Positions 16,436 to 24,747 are shown, counted from the first letter of the stretch. The stretch: DNA of 64,000 nt from Allonocardiopsis opalescens (GCF_003002095.1 NZ_PVZC01000005.1:496001-560000); one strand, 5' to 3'. A program made the numbers and translations. Notes: generated from the sequence alone by a model not told the origin.

Positions 16436-16566
16436 CAACGCCTCCAGCTCCCGGGCAGGGCCGCCACCGGCCCGGCCGCCGTCCCCGCCCGACCGCCCAG
16501 TCGGCGCGGCCCTGGTATCTGGGCTCATGCTAGGAAGGCCGAGCCCTCCGGCCGGGGACACCGCGC

Positions 16567-16612
16567 CTTACGGCATGCTTACGCCCACCGCTGTGACCTG
16601 CGGTGTCTTACG
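16567..16612. promoter_or_regulatory. Triple CTTACG motif in divergent promoter region
   Basis: CTTACG occurs at 16567-16572, 16578-16583 (11 bp apart, one helical turn) and 16607-16612, between the divergent oxidoreductase and membrane protein genes. Its complement CGTAAG occurs at 11341-11346 upstream of the response regulator. The 11-bp direct spacing suits an OmpR-type dimer. Confidence 0.45.
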
Positions 16613-16672
16613 GTTCGGTGACGGGAGCCCGCCGCGGACCCGCTGCGCGGCGCCGCGCCCTAGCGTGGCCGC

Positions 16673-18058
16673 GTGACGATGCCGCGCCCTGTCCGGGCCG
16701 AAGCCGGTGCCGCGCCGAGGGGGCGCCGGCTGGACCTGGCCGCCGCCGCGGCCGCGGCCGGGCTGGCGGCGCTGGCCGCGGTCGTGGGCACGGCGGTCGA
16801 GCGCGCCGAGGGCACCCTGCACGTGGACTGGCCGCCGCTGTACGCGGTGTGGTCGCCGCATGCCGGGCCGGGGACGGTTCCGGCGCTGGCGGTCGCCGCG
16901 CTGGTGGTGGCCGCGGGGGCGCCGCTCGCGGCGCGGCTGCGCTGGCGGCCCCTGGTGGCGGCGACGGCGGCCGCCTCCGTCGCCTGGACCTTCGCGCTGG
17001 CGCTGGTCGACGGGTGGCGGCGCGGTATCGCCGGCCGGCTCGCCTCCCCGCACGAGTACCTGGGCTCGGTGCCGCGCTTCGCCGACGCCGGGGCCGCGCT
17101 GCGCGGCTTCACCGACCACATCCTGCTCACCCAGCCGGACAACTGGCCGACCCACGTCGCCGGGCACCCGCCGGGCGCGGTGCTCACCTTCGTCGCCCTG
17201 GACCGCGTCGGCCTGGGCGGGCCCGAGTGGGCGGGAGTGTGGTGCGTGGTGGTGGGCGGTACCGCGTCGGCGGCGGTGCTGGTCGCGCTGGGGGCGCTCG
17301 GCGCGGAGCGGGCGGCGCGGGCGGCCGCCCCCTTCCTGGTGCTGGCGCCGTCGGCGGTGTGGGCGGGCACGTCGGCCGACGGCTACTTCGCCGCCGTCAC
17401 GGCCTGGGGGCTGGCCCTGCTGGCGCTGGCCGCCGCGCGGCGGGTGCGGGCCCCCGGCACGGTCGCGTTCGCGGCCGGGGTGCTGCTGGGCTGGGCGGTG
17501 TACTGCTCCTACGGGCTGGTGCTCGCCGGGCTGCTCGCGGTGGGCGTGCTGGTGTGCGCACGCGGCGCGCGGGCGCTGCCCTTCGCGCTGCTGGGCGCGC
17601 TCGCGGTGGCGGCGGCCTTCACGGCCGCGGGTTTCCACTGGTGGGAGGGGTACCACTTGCTGGTGGAGCGGTATTACCAGGGCGTCGGCTCGGTGCGTCC
17701 GTACGGCTACTGGGTGTGGGGGAACCTCGGCGCCACGGTCTTCGCGGTGGGTCTGGCGGTCTGCGCGGGGCTGCGCCGGGCGGTGGCCGCCGCGCCGGGG
17801 GCGCTCCGGGCGGTGCGGCGGGGGCCGACCGCCGAGGCGGCGACCGTCGCGGTACTGGTGGCGGCCGCGCTGTGCGCGGTCGCGCTGGCCGATCTCTCGG
17901 GTATGAGCAAGGCGGAGACGGAACGCATCTGGCTGCCGTTCACGGTCTGGCTGCTCCCCGCCGCCGCCCTGCTGCCCGGCCGCGACGGCCGCGGCTGGGC
18001 GGCCGCCCAGGCCGCACTGGCGCTGCTCGTCAACCATCTGCTACTGACGGGGTGGTAG
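16673..18058 (+). CDS. Polytopic membrane protein, GT-C glycosyltransferase-like
   Basis: A 461-residue protein with around ten hydrophobic helices. An extracytoplasmic loop after the first helix contains HVDWPPLYAVWSPH, and a later one HILLTQPDNWPTHVAGHPPG, the kind of acidic/aromatic loop seen in GT-C enzymes that use lipid-linked sugars. A -10-like TAGCGT lies six bases before the GTG start, so translation is likely leaderless. It is divergent from the oxidoreductase gene and shares the CTTACG-bearing intergenic region with it. The transferase activity is inferred from fold resemblance only. Confidence 0.75.
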   Translation: MTMPRPVRAEAGAAPRGRRLDLAAAAAAAGLAALAAVVGTAVERAEGTLHVDWPPLYAVWSPHAGPGTVPALAVAALVVAAGAPLAARLRWRPLVAATAAASVAWTFALALVDGWRRGIAGRLASPHEYLGSVPRFADAGAALRGFTDHILLTQPDNWPTHVAGHPPGAVLTFVALDRVGLGGPEWAGVWCVVVGGTASAAVLVALGALGAERAARAAAPFLVLAPSAVWAGTSADGYFAAVTAWGLALLALAAARRVRAPGTVAFAAGVLLGWAVYCSYGLVLAGLLAVGVLVCARGARALPFALLGALAVAAAFTAAGFHWWEGYHLLVERYYQGVGSVRPYGYWVWGNLGATVFAVGLAVCAGLRRAVAAAPGALRAVRRGPTAEAATVAVLVAAALCAVALADLSGMSKAETERIWLPFTVWLLPAAALLPGRDGRGWAAAQAALALLVNHLLLTGW

Positions 18059-18106
18059 CGGCCGCTCCGGTGCTCGCCCGGGATCGCGAGCGCCCCGCCG
18101 CTCGCC

Positions 18107-18604
18107 TCAGCGCCGCTCGCGGGTGTAGGCGGTGACGTTGTCGACCAGGCGGCGCAGGCTCGCCCGGGTGCGGTCGAACTCCTCGTCGTCCAGGCCCATC
18201 GCGGCGCCGATCTCGCCCGGGAAGGCGCGGGCCCGCTCGCGCAGGGCGGCGCCCTCGGGCGTCAGCGCGATCCGCACGGCGCGCTCGTCGTCGGCGCGGC
18301 GCTCGCGGCGGATCAGGCCGCGCGCCTCCAGGCGCTTGAGCAGCGGAGACAGGGTGCCGTAGTCGAGCTGGAGGGCGGCGCCGATGTCCTTGACGCCGGT
18401 GGCGGCGTCCTCGCCGCGCTCCCACAGGACCAGCAGCACCAGGTACTGGGGGTAGGTGAGCCCGACCTCGTCCAGCATCGGGCGGTACAGCGCGGTGACG
18501 GCGCGCGAGGCGGCGTACAGCGCGAAGCACATCTGGTCGTCGAGCAGCATCGACAGCTCCTCGTCGGACCGCTCGCCGGCACCGGTCCGCTGCTCGGTGG
18601 CCAT
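18107..18604 (-). CDS. MarR-family peroxide-type regulator (OhrR-like)
   Basis: A 165-residue winged-helix regulator. The start at 18604 follows GAGGAGGAAG. The segment DDQMCFALYAASRAVTALYR carries the single reactive Cys (residue 26) expected of organic-hydroperoxide sensors of the OhrR group, and YPQYLVLLVLWERGED leads into the DNA-binding part (QLDYGTLSPLLKRLEARGLI). An 18-bp perfect palindrome lies between it and the divergent hydrolase gene, so it probably represses both. Oxidation of the Cys would release the DNA. No ohr peroxidase is next to it; the divergent hydrolase is the likely target. Confidence 0.9.
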   Translation of the reverse strand: MATEQRTGAGERSDEELSMLLDDQMCFALYAASRAVTALYRPMLDEVGLTYPQYLVLLVLWERGEDAATGVKDIGAALQLDYGTLSPLLKRLEARGLIRRERRADDERAVRIALTPEGAALRERARAFPGEIGAAMGLDDEEFDRTRASLRRLVDNVTAYTRERR

Positions 18605-18686
18605 CGCTTCCTCCTCAGGTCGGACGGACGGCGCCGCGCACACCGCCCCGGCACGCGATCATCCTACTGGACGACTCGCCCAAAAG

Positions 18687-18704
18687 TAGATTGCGCGCAA
18701 TCTA
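18687..18704. promoter_or_regulatory. MarR/OhrR operator palindrome
   Basis: TAGATTGCGCGCAATCTA is a perfect 18-bp palindrome between the divergent OhrR-like and esterase genes. TTGCGCGCAA cores of this type are common MarR-family sites in actinobacteria. Confidence 0.8.
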
Positions 18705-18765
18705 ATTGTGGGCTATGTTCTTCTCATCCGGGCCGCACGGGCCCGGCTCACCAGGAGGAACCGTC

Positions 18766-19740
18766 ATGACCGCAGTCCACGACCAGGCCGCAGCACCCGT
18801 GCTGGAGCCGGCTGCCCGTGAGTTCGCCGAAGCGACGGCCAAGCCGCCGTTCCTGTTCCAGCTGCCGCCCGAGGAGGGCCGCAGGACCGTCAACCAGGTG
18901 CAGTCCGGCGACATCGCCAAGCCCGAGGTGGACGAGGAGTGGATCACCGTGCCGGGCGGCCCCACCGGCGAGGTGCCGGTCCGCGTGGTCAAGCCGGCGG
19001 GCGCCTCCGGGCCGCTGCCGGTGATCCTCTACATCCACGGCGCCGGCTGGGTCTTCGGCAACGCCCACACCCACGACCGGCTGGTGCGCGAGCTGGCGGT
19101 CGGCGCCGGCGCCGCCGTGGTCTTCCCCGAGTACAGCCTCTCCCCCGAGGCGAGGTACCCGGTGGCGATCGAGCAGAACTTCACCGTCGCCCGCTGGATC
19201 GTGGCGCAGGGCGCCGAGCGCGGACTGGACGGGGCGCGGCTCGCGGTGGCGGGCGACTCCGTCGGCGGCAATATGACGGCCGCGCTCACCCTGATGGCCA
19301 AGGAGCGCGGCGGCGTGCCGCTGCTCCAGCAGGTGCTGTTCTACCCGGTCACCGACGCCTCGTTCGACACCGGCTCCTACCGGCAGTTCGCCGAGGGCTA
19401 CTTCCTGACCACCGAGGGCATGCGCTGGTTCTGGGACCAGTACACCACCGACGAGGCGCAGCGGGCCGAGATCACCGCCTCGCCGCTGCGCGCGAGCGTC
19501 GAGCAGCTGTCCGGCCTGCCGCCCGCGCTGGTCATCACCGGTGAGGCCGACGTGCTCCGCGACGAGGGCGAAGCCTACGCCGCCAAGCTGCGCGCGGCCG
19601 GGGTGCCGGTCACCGCGGTGCGCTACCAGGGCATCATCCACGACTTCGTGATGCTCAACGCGCTGCGCGGCACGCACGCCGCCGGAGCCGCGATCGCCCA
19701 GGCCGCCGCGGTGCTGCGCGCCGCGCTGCACCAGGGCTGA
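18766..19740 (+). CDS. Alpha/beta hydrolase (hormone-sensitive lipase family esterase)
   Basis: A 324-residue esterase with AGGAGGA before its ATG. The oxyanion-hole motif is HGAGWVFGNAHTHDR (HGGG-type), the nucleophile lies in VAGDSVGGNM (GxSxG), the acid in ITGEADVLRDEGE and the His in IIHDFVMLN near the C-terminus. It is divergent from the OhrR-like regulator and shares the palindromic operator, so it is likely induced by oxidant or lipid-peroxide stress. A 12-bp-stem terminator follows. The physiological ester is unknown. Confidence 0.92.
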   Translation: MTAVHDQAAAPVLEPAAREFAEATAKPPFLFQLPPEEGRRTVNQVQSGDIAKPEVDEEWITVPGGPTGEVPVRVVKPAGASGPLPVILYIHGAGWVFGNAHTHDRLVRELAVGAGAAVVFPEYSLSPEARYPVAIEQNFTVARWIVAQGAERGLDGARLAVAGDSVGGNMTAALTLMAKERGGVPLLQQVLFYPVTDASFDTGSYRQFAEGYFLTTEGMRWFWDQYTTDEAQRAEITASPLRASVEQLSGLPPALVITGEADVLRDEGEAYAAKLRAAGVPVTAVRYQGIIHDFVMLNALRGTHAAGAAIAQAAAVLRAALHQG

Positions 19741-19750
19741 CGGCGCAGCG

Positions 19751-19780
19751 CCGCCCCGGCCGGATCGACGGCCGGGGCGG
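19751..19780. terminator. Bidirectional terminator between esterase and chaplin-like gene
   Basis: CCGCCCCGGCCG and CGGCCGGGGCGG form a perfect 12-bp stem with a six-base loop, between two converging genes. Confidence 0.85.
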
Positions 19781-19806
19781 CGGGGGCGCAGTGCGGCGCG
19801 AGGGGG

Positions 19807-20832
19807 CTAGCCCTCGTCGGCGAGGCGGGCGGCCCGCCGCTTGCGGCCGAGCGCGAGCAGTGTGGCGCCGCCCGCGACCAGGGCGGCGGCCGCTCCGGCC
19901 AGCACGCCGGCCTGGACACCGGTGACAGGCAGCGCGTTGGAGGCGTTCTCCATGCCGGCCGGCTGCGCCGAGGGCGAGGGCGAGGGCTCGGCCGCGCCCT
20001 CGCCGCCCGGCTCCTCGGCGGCGCCGTCGTCCTGGCCGCCGTCATCGCCCTCTGCCGGCGGGGCGGTGCCGGAGTCGTCGGGCGACTCGGGTTCGGGCGC
20101 CGGCTCCTCGCCGCCGTCCGGCTGCTCGGAGATCAGCTGCTCGCACTCGGCCGCCGACAGGCCGAGCACCGACACGGAGTTGCCGCAGATCTCGGCGGCC
20201 ACGTCCACCGGCACCGTCACCTGGTTGCCGGAGGCGATCCCGCCGGAACCGTCGGTGGACTGGTTCTGCTCGGACTCGTGCAGCGTGTGCACGGTCTCCT
20301 CGCACTCGGCCGCCGACAGGCCCAGCACCGACACCGAGTTGCCGCACACCTCGACGGCGACGTCCACCGGGATGCTGATCTGGTTGCCGCTCGCGATCCC
20401 GCCCGAGCCGTCGGTGGACTGGTTCTGCTCGGACTCGTGCAGCGTGTGCACGGTCCGCTCGCACTCGGCCGCCGACAGCCCGAGGACCGACACCGAGTTG
20501 CCGCACACCTCGATCGCGGCGTCCACCGGGATGCTGATCTGGTTCCCGCTGGCGATCCCGCCGGAACCATCGGTGGACTGGCCCTGGTCGGCCGTGTAGA
20601 GGGTCTGCGCCACCTGCTCGCACTCGGCGGCCGACAGCCCCAGCGCGGCCAGCGCGTTCCCGCAGATCACGGCGCGGACGTCCACCGGGACCTCGATCTG
20701 GTTGCCGGCGGCCACACCCCCGGCGCCGCTGGTGTCGGCGGCCGCCGCCGGAGCGGACAGCGCGGCCAGTCCCGAGGCGACGACGGCGGCCGAAGCGGAT
20801 ACCAGGAGTTTCTTTCGCAGCATCGCGGACAT
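19807..20832 (-). CDS. Long chaplin-like protein with four chaplin repeats and a sortase signal
   Basis: A 341-residue cell-surface protein. Residues 1-33 are a Sec signal. Four chaplin-type repeats follow at about 38-71, 91-124, 144-177 and 197-230, each with a [VI]AxGNQ[IV]-x-[VI]PVD strand, a CGN motif and LGLSAAEC, giving Cys pairs at 57/71, 110/124, 163/177 and 216/230. A Pro/Glu/Asp-rich wall-spanning stretch (about 238-300) leads to LPVTG (301-305), a hydrophobic helix and an RKRR tail, the sortase anchor. Chaplins coat aerial hyphae and spores; long chaplins usually have two repeats, so four is unusual. The repeats show near-identity at DNA level (159-bp period), pointing to recent duplication. 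Confidence 0.9.
   Translation of the reverse strand: MSAMLRKKLLVSASAAVVASGLAALSAPAAAADTSGAGGVAAGNQIEVPVDVRAVICGNALAALGLSAAECEQVAQTLYTADQGQSTDGSGGIASGNQISIPVDAAIEVCGNSVSVLGLSAAECERTVHTLHESEQNQSTDGSGGIASGNQISIPVDVAVEVCGNSVSVLGLSAAECEETVHTLHESEQNQSTDGSGGIASGNQVTVPVDVAAEICGNSVSVLGLSAAECEQLISEQPDGGEEPAPEPESPDDSGTAPPAEGDDGGQDDGAAEEPGGEGAAEPSPSPSAQPAGMENASNALPVTGVQAGVLAGAAAALVAGGATLLALGRKRRAARLADEG
20143..20721 (-). repeat. Four 159-bp coding repeats in the chaplin-like gene
   Basis: The chaplin repeat and its linker (TLHESEQNQSTDGSGG) recur with a 53-codon period. Repeats two and three are nearly identical, the first is most divergent, and the fourth lacks the following linker. Confidence 0.85.
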
Positions 20833-21380
20833 AATTGGAGAATTGCCTCATCTCATGCGTTGACAGGGACACCCGGGGACGGCCGCGCGCACGGGGGCAC
20901 GGTGAGCACACGGCGACGGGTGGAAATCCGCAGCGCCCTTCCCGGGCGGACATGGAACTCCCCCCGCGGACGGCGGAACGGCTTCACGACAGAACCCGCG
21001 CCACCCCACCAAGCAGGTACGGAGCATGTTCACTGCGGAACACGGCGTAACGCTACCACTCACCGTAATTGCTGCCACCCGGACGTAAGAGAAAAGCCAC
21101 TGCTTTTGCCGCAGGTCGATCAGCGGACCGGAAAACCGGTCCGATAAGGCACAGCCGTGCATGTTCGACACACGGTCTCCGCTGTCCGATAAATACAAAT
21201 AGACCATGATTGGTCCGCCCGTCCCTACCGTCACCGACGAGCCTTTTCCAGCCGTTCTCCCGTAATGCCCGTGATGCCGGACCGCGCCCGCCGACTCGGA
21301 CGGCGCCGGACCGCCGCGACTGGAACACAGCCAGACTCGACATATGACACAGGCTCATATGTGAAGTAGTATCTAGTGTC
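20833..21380. other. Divergent promoter region of the chaplin-like and TetR genes
   Basis: About 550 bp without a supported gene, less GC-rich near 21050-21220. It contains a perfect stem-loop CGGACCGG-AAAA-CCGGTCCG at 21124-21143. Near the TetR start it carries ATGACA (-35-like), 17 bp, TAGTAT and the ATG eight bases later. ATGACAC and GTGTCAT form an inverted repeat around this promoter, a likely autoregulatory operator. Confidence 0.55.
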
Positions 21381-22193
21381 ATGACAGCGGACGTCCCCAC
21401 CGAACTGGTCGAGGCGGCGCTCGCCGCGGCGCGCGAGCGCGGCAGCGACGTCGCCGAGGTGCCCGTCACCGCGATCGCCGCCGCCGCGGGCCTGTCCCGC
21501 AGCACCCTGCTGCGGCGGCTCGGCGGCTCGCGGGCCCCGCTGGACGCGGCCGTGCGCCGCGCCGGGGTCGACCCCGGCGGGCGGCCGCCGGTGCGCGAGC
21601 GCGCCATGGCGGCGGCGGCCCGGCTCATCGGCGAGCGCGGCATCGGCGCGCTCACCCTGGACGCCGTGGCCGAGGCGGCCGAATGCTCGCTGCCCACCCT
21701 GCACACCGTCTTCGCCGGCCGCGACGGCCTGCTGCGCGCCATGTTCGAGCGCCACGGCCCGGTCCTCGACCTGGAGCGGCTGGCCGCCGACCCGCCCGAG
21801 CGCATCGAGGACACCGTCGAACAGCTCTACCGGGCGCTGGTGGTGCTCTTCGAACACGAACCCCGAGTACTCCCGGCGATCTTCGCCGACGTGTTCAGCC
21901 GCCCCGACGGCCCCGGCGCCCGGGTGCTGCGCGAGAACCTGCCCCGGATGCTCGGCAGCCTCGGGCCGCTGCTCGCCGCCCAGGTGGCGGCCGGGCGGCT
22001 GCGGCCGTGGCCGATCCCGCTGCTCATCCAGCAGCTGCTCGGGCCGCTGGCCATCCACATGCTGCTGCGCCCGACCATCGAGCCGGTGCTCGGCGACGCG
22101 CTGCCCCCGGTGGAGGACACCGTCCAGATCTTCGCCGACGCCTTCCTGCGCGCCGCCGCGCTGCCCGGTCCCGCCGAGGACGGGGGCCGGTGA
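21381..22193 (+). CDS. TetR-family regulator with two apparent HTH units
   Basis: A 270-residue regulator, longer than the usual ~200. Residues 8-60 look like one TetR-type HTH (VPVTAIAAAAGLSRSTLLRR). Residues 73-125 are a second, clearer one (GIGALTLDAVAEAAECSLPT, then LHTVFAGRDGLLRAMFE). The rest is a helical ligand-binding domain. The ATG follows a TAGTAT -10 by eight bases, so the mRNA is probably leaderless, and an inverted repeat overlaps the promoter. It is followed after 52 bp by a membrane methyltransferase-like gene that it may control. The tandem HTH layout occurs in some actinobacterial TetR proteins. Confidence 0.85.
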   Translation: MTADVPTELVEAALAAARERGSDVAEVPVTAIAAAAGLSRSTLLRRLGGSRAPLDAAVRRAGVDPGGRPPVRERAMAAAARLIGERGIGALTLDAVAEAAECSLPTLHTVFAGRDGLLRAMFERHGPVLDLERLAADPPERIEDTVEQLYRALVVLFEHEPRVLPAIFADVFSRPDGPGARVLRENLPRMLGSLGPLLAAQVAAGRLRPWPIPLLIQQLLGPLAIHMLLRPTIEPVLGDALPPVEDTVQIFADAFLRAAALPGPAEDGGR

Positions 22194-22245
22194 CGCGTCC
22201 CACGGCCCCGAGCACACCCGCACGACCGACAGAGAGGACACAGCC

Positions 22246-22758
22246 ATGGGCAGGACAGCAGCCGCCGTCGGCACCGCCGCCTTCTTCGTGGTGGGCCCCG
22301 GCACCGTCGCCGGCCTGGTGCCGTGGTGGATCACCGGCTGGGAGTTCCGCGAGCCGCTGCCCTACTGGGCGGCGGCGCAGGCCCTCGGCGCGCTGCTCAT
22401 CGCCGCCGGGGTGTACGTCCTGGCCGGGGCGTTCGTCGCCTTCGCCCGCGCCGAGGGCACCCCGGTGCCGGCCGCGCCCACCCGCAGACTGGTGGTGGAG
22501 GGCTTCCACCGCTACGTGCGCAACCCCATGTACGTCGCGCTGATCGCCGTCGTCCTGGGCCAGGCGCTGCTGTTCGGCCAGCTCGGGCCGGTCGGCTACG
22601 CGCTCGTGATGTGGGCGGTCGCCGCCGCCTTCGTGCGCTGGTACGAGGAGCCCAAGCTGGCGGAGCAGTTCGGCGGCGAGTACGCCGCCTACCGCGCCCA
22701 CGTACCGGCCTGGTGGCCGCGGCTGCGGCCGTGGACTCCCGGCGTCCGGCCGCGCTGA
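22246..22758 (+). CDS. Isoprenylcysteine carboxyl methyltransferase-like membrane protein
   Basis: A 170-residue membrane protein with four or five hydrophobic helices and the SAM-binding C-terminal signature of the ICMT/phospholipid methyltransferase group: FHRYVRNPMYVALIAVVLG, then VRWYEEPKLAEQFGGEYAAY and RAHVPAWWPR. Bacterial members methylate lipids or small molecules at the membrane; the substrate is not predictable. It follows the TetR gene at 52 bp in the same direction and probably belongs to its operon. A strong hairpin terminator is just downstream. Confidence 0.88.
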   Translation: MGRTAAAVGTAAFFVVGPGTVAGLVPWWITGWEFREPLPYWAAAQALGALLIAAGVYVLAGAFVAFARAEGTPVPAAPTRRLVVEGFHRYVRNPMYVALIAVVLGQALLFGQLGPVGYALVMWAVAAAFVRWYEEPKLAEQFGGEYAAYRAHVPAWWPRLRPWTPGVRPR

Positions 22759-22768
22759 CCAGGCCGGC

Positions 22769-22794
22769 CCCGCGCCGGTTCACACCGGCGCGGG
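22769..22794. terminator. Bidirectional terminator between methyltransferase and NarL-type regulator
   Basis: CCCGCGCCGG and CCGGCGCGGG form a perfect 10-bp stem with a six-base loop. It overlaps the last codons of the minus-strand regulator. Confidence 0.75.
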
Positions 22795-23472
22795 CGGCGC
22801 CGACCCCGGCCGCACCAGGCCGGTCTGGTAGGCGGCGGCCACCGCCTGGGCCCGGTCGCGCAGGCCGAGCTTCATCAGGATGCGGCCGAAGTGGGTCTTC
22901 ACCGTCGCCTCGCCGATCACCAGATGGCCGGCGATCTCCTTGTTCGACAGGCCGTAGGCCACCAGCACCAGCACCTCGCGCTCGCGTGCGGTCAGGCAGG
23001 CCATCTCCTCGGGCGTCGGACGCAGGGTGTCGTGCCGGGAGGCGAACTCGCTGAGCAGCCGGGAGGTCACCGCCGGATCCAGCCACGCGTCGCCCCCGGC
23101 GATCACCCGAACCGAGCGCACCAGCTCCTCGGGCACCGCGTCCTTGAGCAGGAAGCCCGACGCCCCCGAGCGCAGCGCCTCGTACACGGCCTCGTGCACG
23201 TTGTAGGTGGTCAGGATGAGCACCTTCACCGGCGAGTCGGCGTCCTCGGCGAAGCCGTCGGAGGTGATCCGGCGGGTGGCCGCCACCCCGTCGGTGCCCG
23301 GCATCCGCACGTCCATCAGCACGATGTCGGGCTGCAGCCGAGCGGCCAGCTCGACCGCCTCCTCGCCGTCGCCGGCCTCGCCGACCACCTCGATACCGGG
23401 TTCGCCGGACAGGATCATCGCGATCCCCGAGCGGACGAGCGGCTGGTCGTCGGCGAGCAGCACTCTGATCAC
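22780..23472 (-). CDS. NarL/LuxR-family response regulator
   Basis: A 230-residue regulator starting at GTG 23472. The receiver has VLLADDQPLVRSGIAMIL and the phospho-acceptor Asp in DIVLMDVRMPGTDG, then LTTYN and GFLLKDAVPEELVRSV. The LuxR HTH is complete: LTAREREVLVLVAYGLSNKE, IAGHLVIGEATVKTHFGRIL. It lies nine bases after the kinase stop, so it is cotranscribed with its partner. A small insertion (FAEDADSPVK) before the fourth strand is slightly unusual. Targets are unknown; the neighbouring SARP gene is a candidate. Confidence 0.93.
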   Translation of the reverse strand: MIRVLLADDQPLVRSGIAMILSGEPGIEVVGEAGDGEEAVELAARLQPDIVLMDVRMPGTDGVAATRRITSDGFAEDADSPVKVLILTTYNVHEAVYEALRSGASGFLLKDAVPEELVRSVRVIAGGDAWLDPAVTSRLLSEFASRHDTLRPTPEEMACLTAREREVLVLVAYGLSNKEIAGHLVIGEATVKTHFGRILMKLGLRDRAQAVAAAYQTGLVRPGSAPPAPV

Positions 23473-23481
23473 TGAAGGGGC

Positions 23482-24717
23482 CTACTTCCTGTGTGGGGCG
23501 GGGCGGGGGGACGGGGACGCGGGGTCGGCCAGCACGGGCAGCGAGGCCGCCACCCGGTAGCCGGTGCGGTACGGGGCGGCGTCGAGCCGGCCGCCGAAGA
23601 CGGCCACCCGCTCGGCCAGGCCGAGCAGGCCGTGGCCGGTGGACAGCGACGCCCGGTTGGACGGCGGGACGCCCTTGCCGTCGTCGACCACCTCGATCCG
23701 CAGCAGCCGGGCGGAGCCGGCCGACCAGTCCAGCCGCACGGTGGCGGCGGTGCCGGGGCCGGCGTGCTTGGTGATGTTCGTGACGGCCTCCTGGACCAGC
23801 CGGTAGGCGGTCAGCTCGACGCTCTCCGGCAGCGGCACCGGCTCGCCGACGACCTCCAGGCGCACCTGGATGCCGGCCATGCGGACGCCGTCCAGCAACT
23901 CGTCCAGGTCGCTGATCCGGTTCATCGACAGGCTGCGCTGCGGGACCTCGTGTCCGCGCATCACCACCAGCATCCGCCGCAGCTCGGTCATGGCGGACTT
24001 GCCCAGGTCCTCGATGTGGCCGAGCGCGTCGGCGGCGCGGGCCGGGTCGGCGGCCAGCACCCGCCGGGCGCCGCTGGCCTGGAGCACCATCACCGTGACG
24101 GCGTGCGCGACGATGTCGTGCAGCTCGCGGGCGATCCTGGCCCGTTCCAGCGCCGTCGCCTGGCGCGACTCCGCCAGCCGCCGGCGCTCGACCTCGGCCG
24201 CCGCGCGGGTGACCCGCACCCAGCGGCCCACCGCGCACGCCCCGGCCGCCTGCAGGCCGTAGAAGATCGTCAGGCCGATCGTGGCCGAGGTCAGCTGCTC
24301 GGGCTCGGCCTCGTCGACCAGCGAGTTGACCACGAACAGCAGGCACGGCACCGCGGCGGCGGCCAGCGCCGCCAGCGCCGCCCACAGCGGCCGCGCCACG
24401 GCCACCGTGTACAGGGCGACCAGCAGGGCGGTGAACGGAGTGAAGAAACCCGCGCCCAGCAGGGACAGCACCGCGCTGCCGGTCGCGTAGGCCCACACCG
24501 CGAGGTAGACCCCCACCGGGCGGCGGCTGCGCAGCAGCAGCGCCGCCGTGCCCAGGGAGGCCAGGCCGAGCATGCTCAGCCGCTGCCCGGCCGTGGCCCC
24601 CGGCGTGATGAGAGCCGAGTAGTACAGCAGATCGGGAACGAGAACCGCCAGCGCGAGCGCGCCGTCCTGCACCATCGGCGACGGAACGGCGCGCCGGCCG
24701 GCGTCCGGAGAGGACAT
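23482..24717 (-). CDS. NarL-type sensor histidine kinase
   Basis: A 411-residue kinase with about six N-terminal membrane segments (to about residue 165) and little extracellular sequence, so it probably senses through the membrane. The HisKA_3 helix carries the phospho-acceptor His in ELHDIVAHAVTVMVLQA. The HATPase domain has VQEAVTNITKHAG, VVDDGKG and GHGLLGLAERV. It is followed nine bases later by the LuxR-type regulator. The upstream 172-residue gene ends 30 bp before its start, so all three could form one operon. Confidence 0.92.
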   Translation of the reverse strand: MSSPDAGRRAVPSPMVQDGALALAVLVPDLLYYSALITPGATAGQRLSMLGLASLGTAALLLRSRRPVGVYLAVWAYATGSAVLSLLGAGFFTPFTALLVALYTVAVARPLWAALAALAAAAVPCLLFVVNSLVDEAEPEQLTSATIGLTIFYGLQAAGACAVGRWVRVTRAAAEVERRRLAESRQATALERARIARELHDIVAHAVTVMVLQASGARRVLAADPARAADALGHIEDLGKSAMTELRRMLVVMRGHEVPQRSLSMNRISDLDELLDGVRMAGIQVRLEVVGEPVPLPESVELTAYRLVQEAVTNITKHAGPGTAATVRLDWSAGSARLLRIEVVDDGKGVPPSNRASLSTGHGLLGLAERVAVFGGRLDAAPYRTGYRVAASLPVLADPASPSPRPAPHRK

Positions 24718-24747
24718 CGGGACTTCCGGCGGGTTCAGCGCGGACGC

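Noticed and set aside
20833-21380. Riboswitch ahead of the chaplin-like gene
   Set aside because: The stem-loop at 21124 is isolated; no conserved ligand-binding core (for example of the ydaO/c-di-AMP class) could be recognised.
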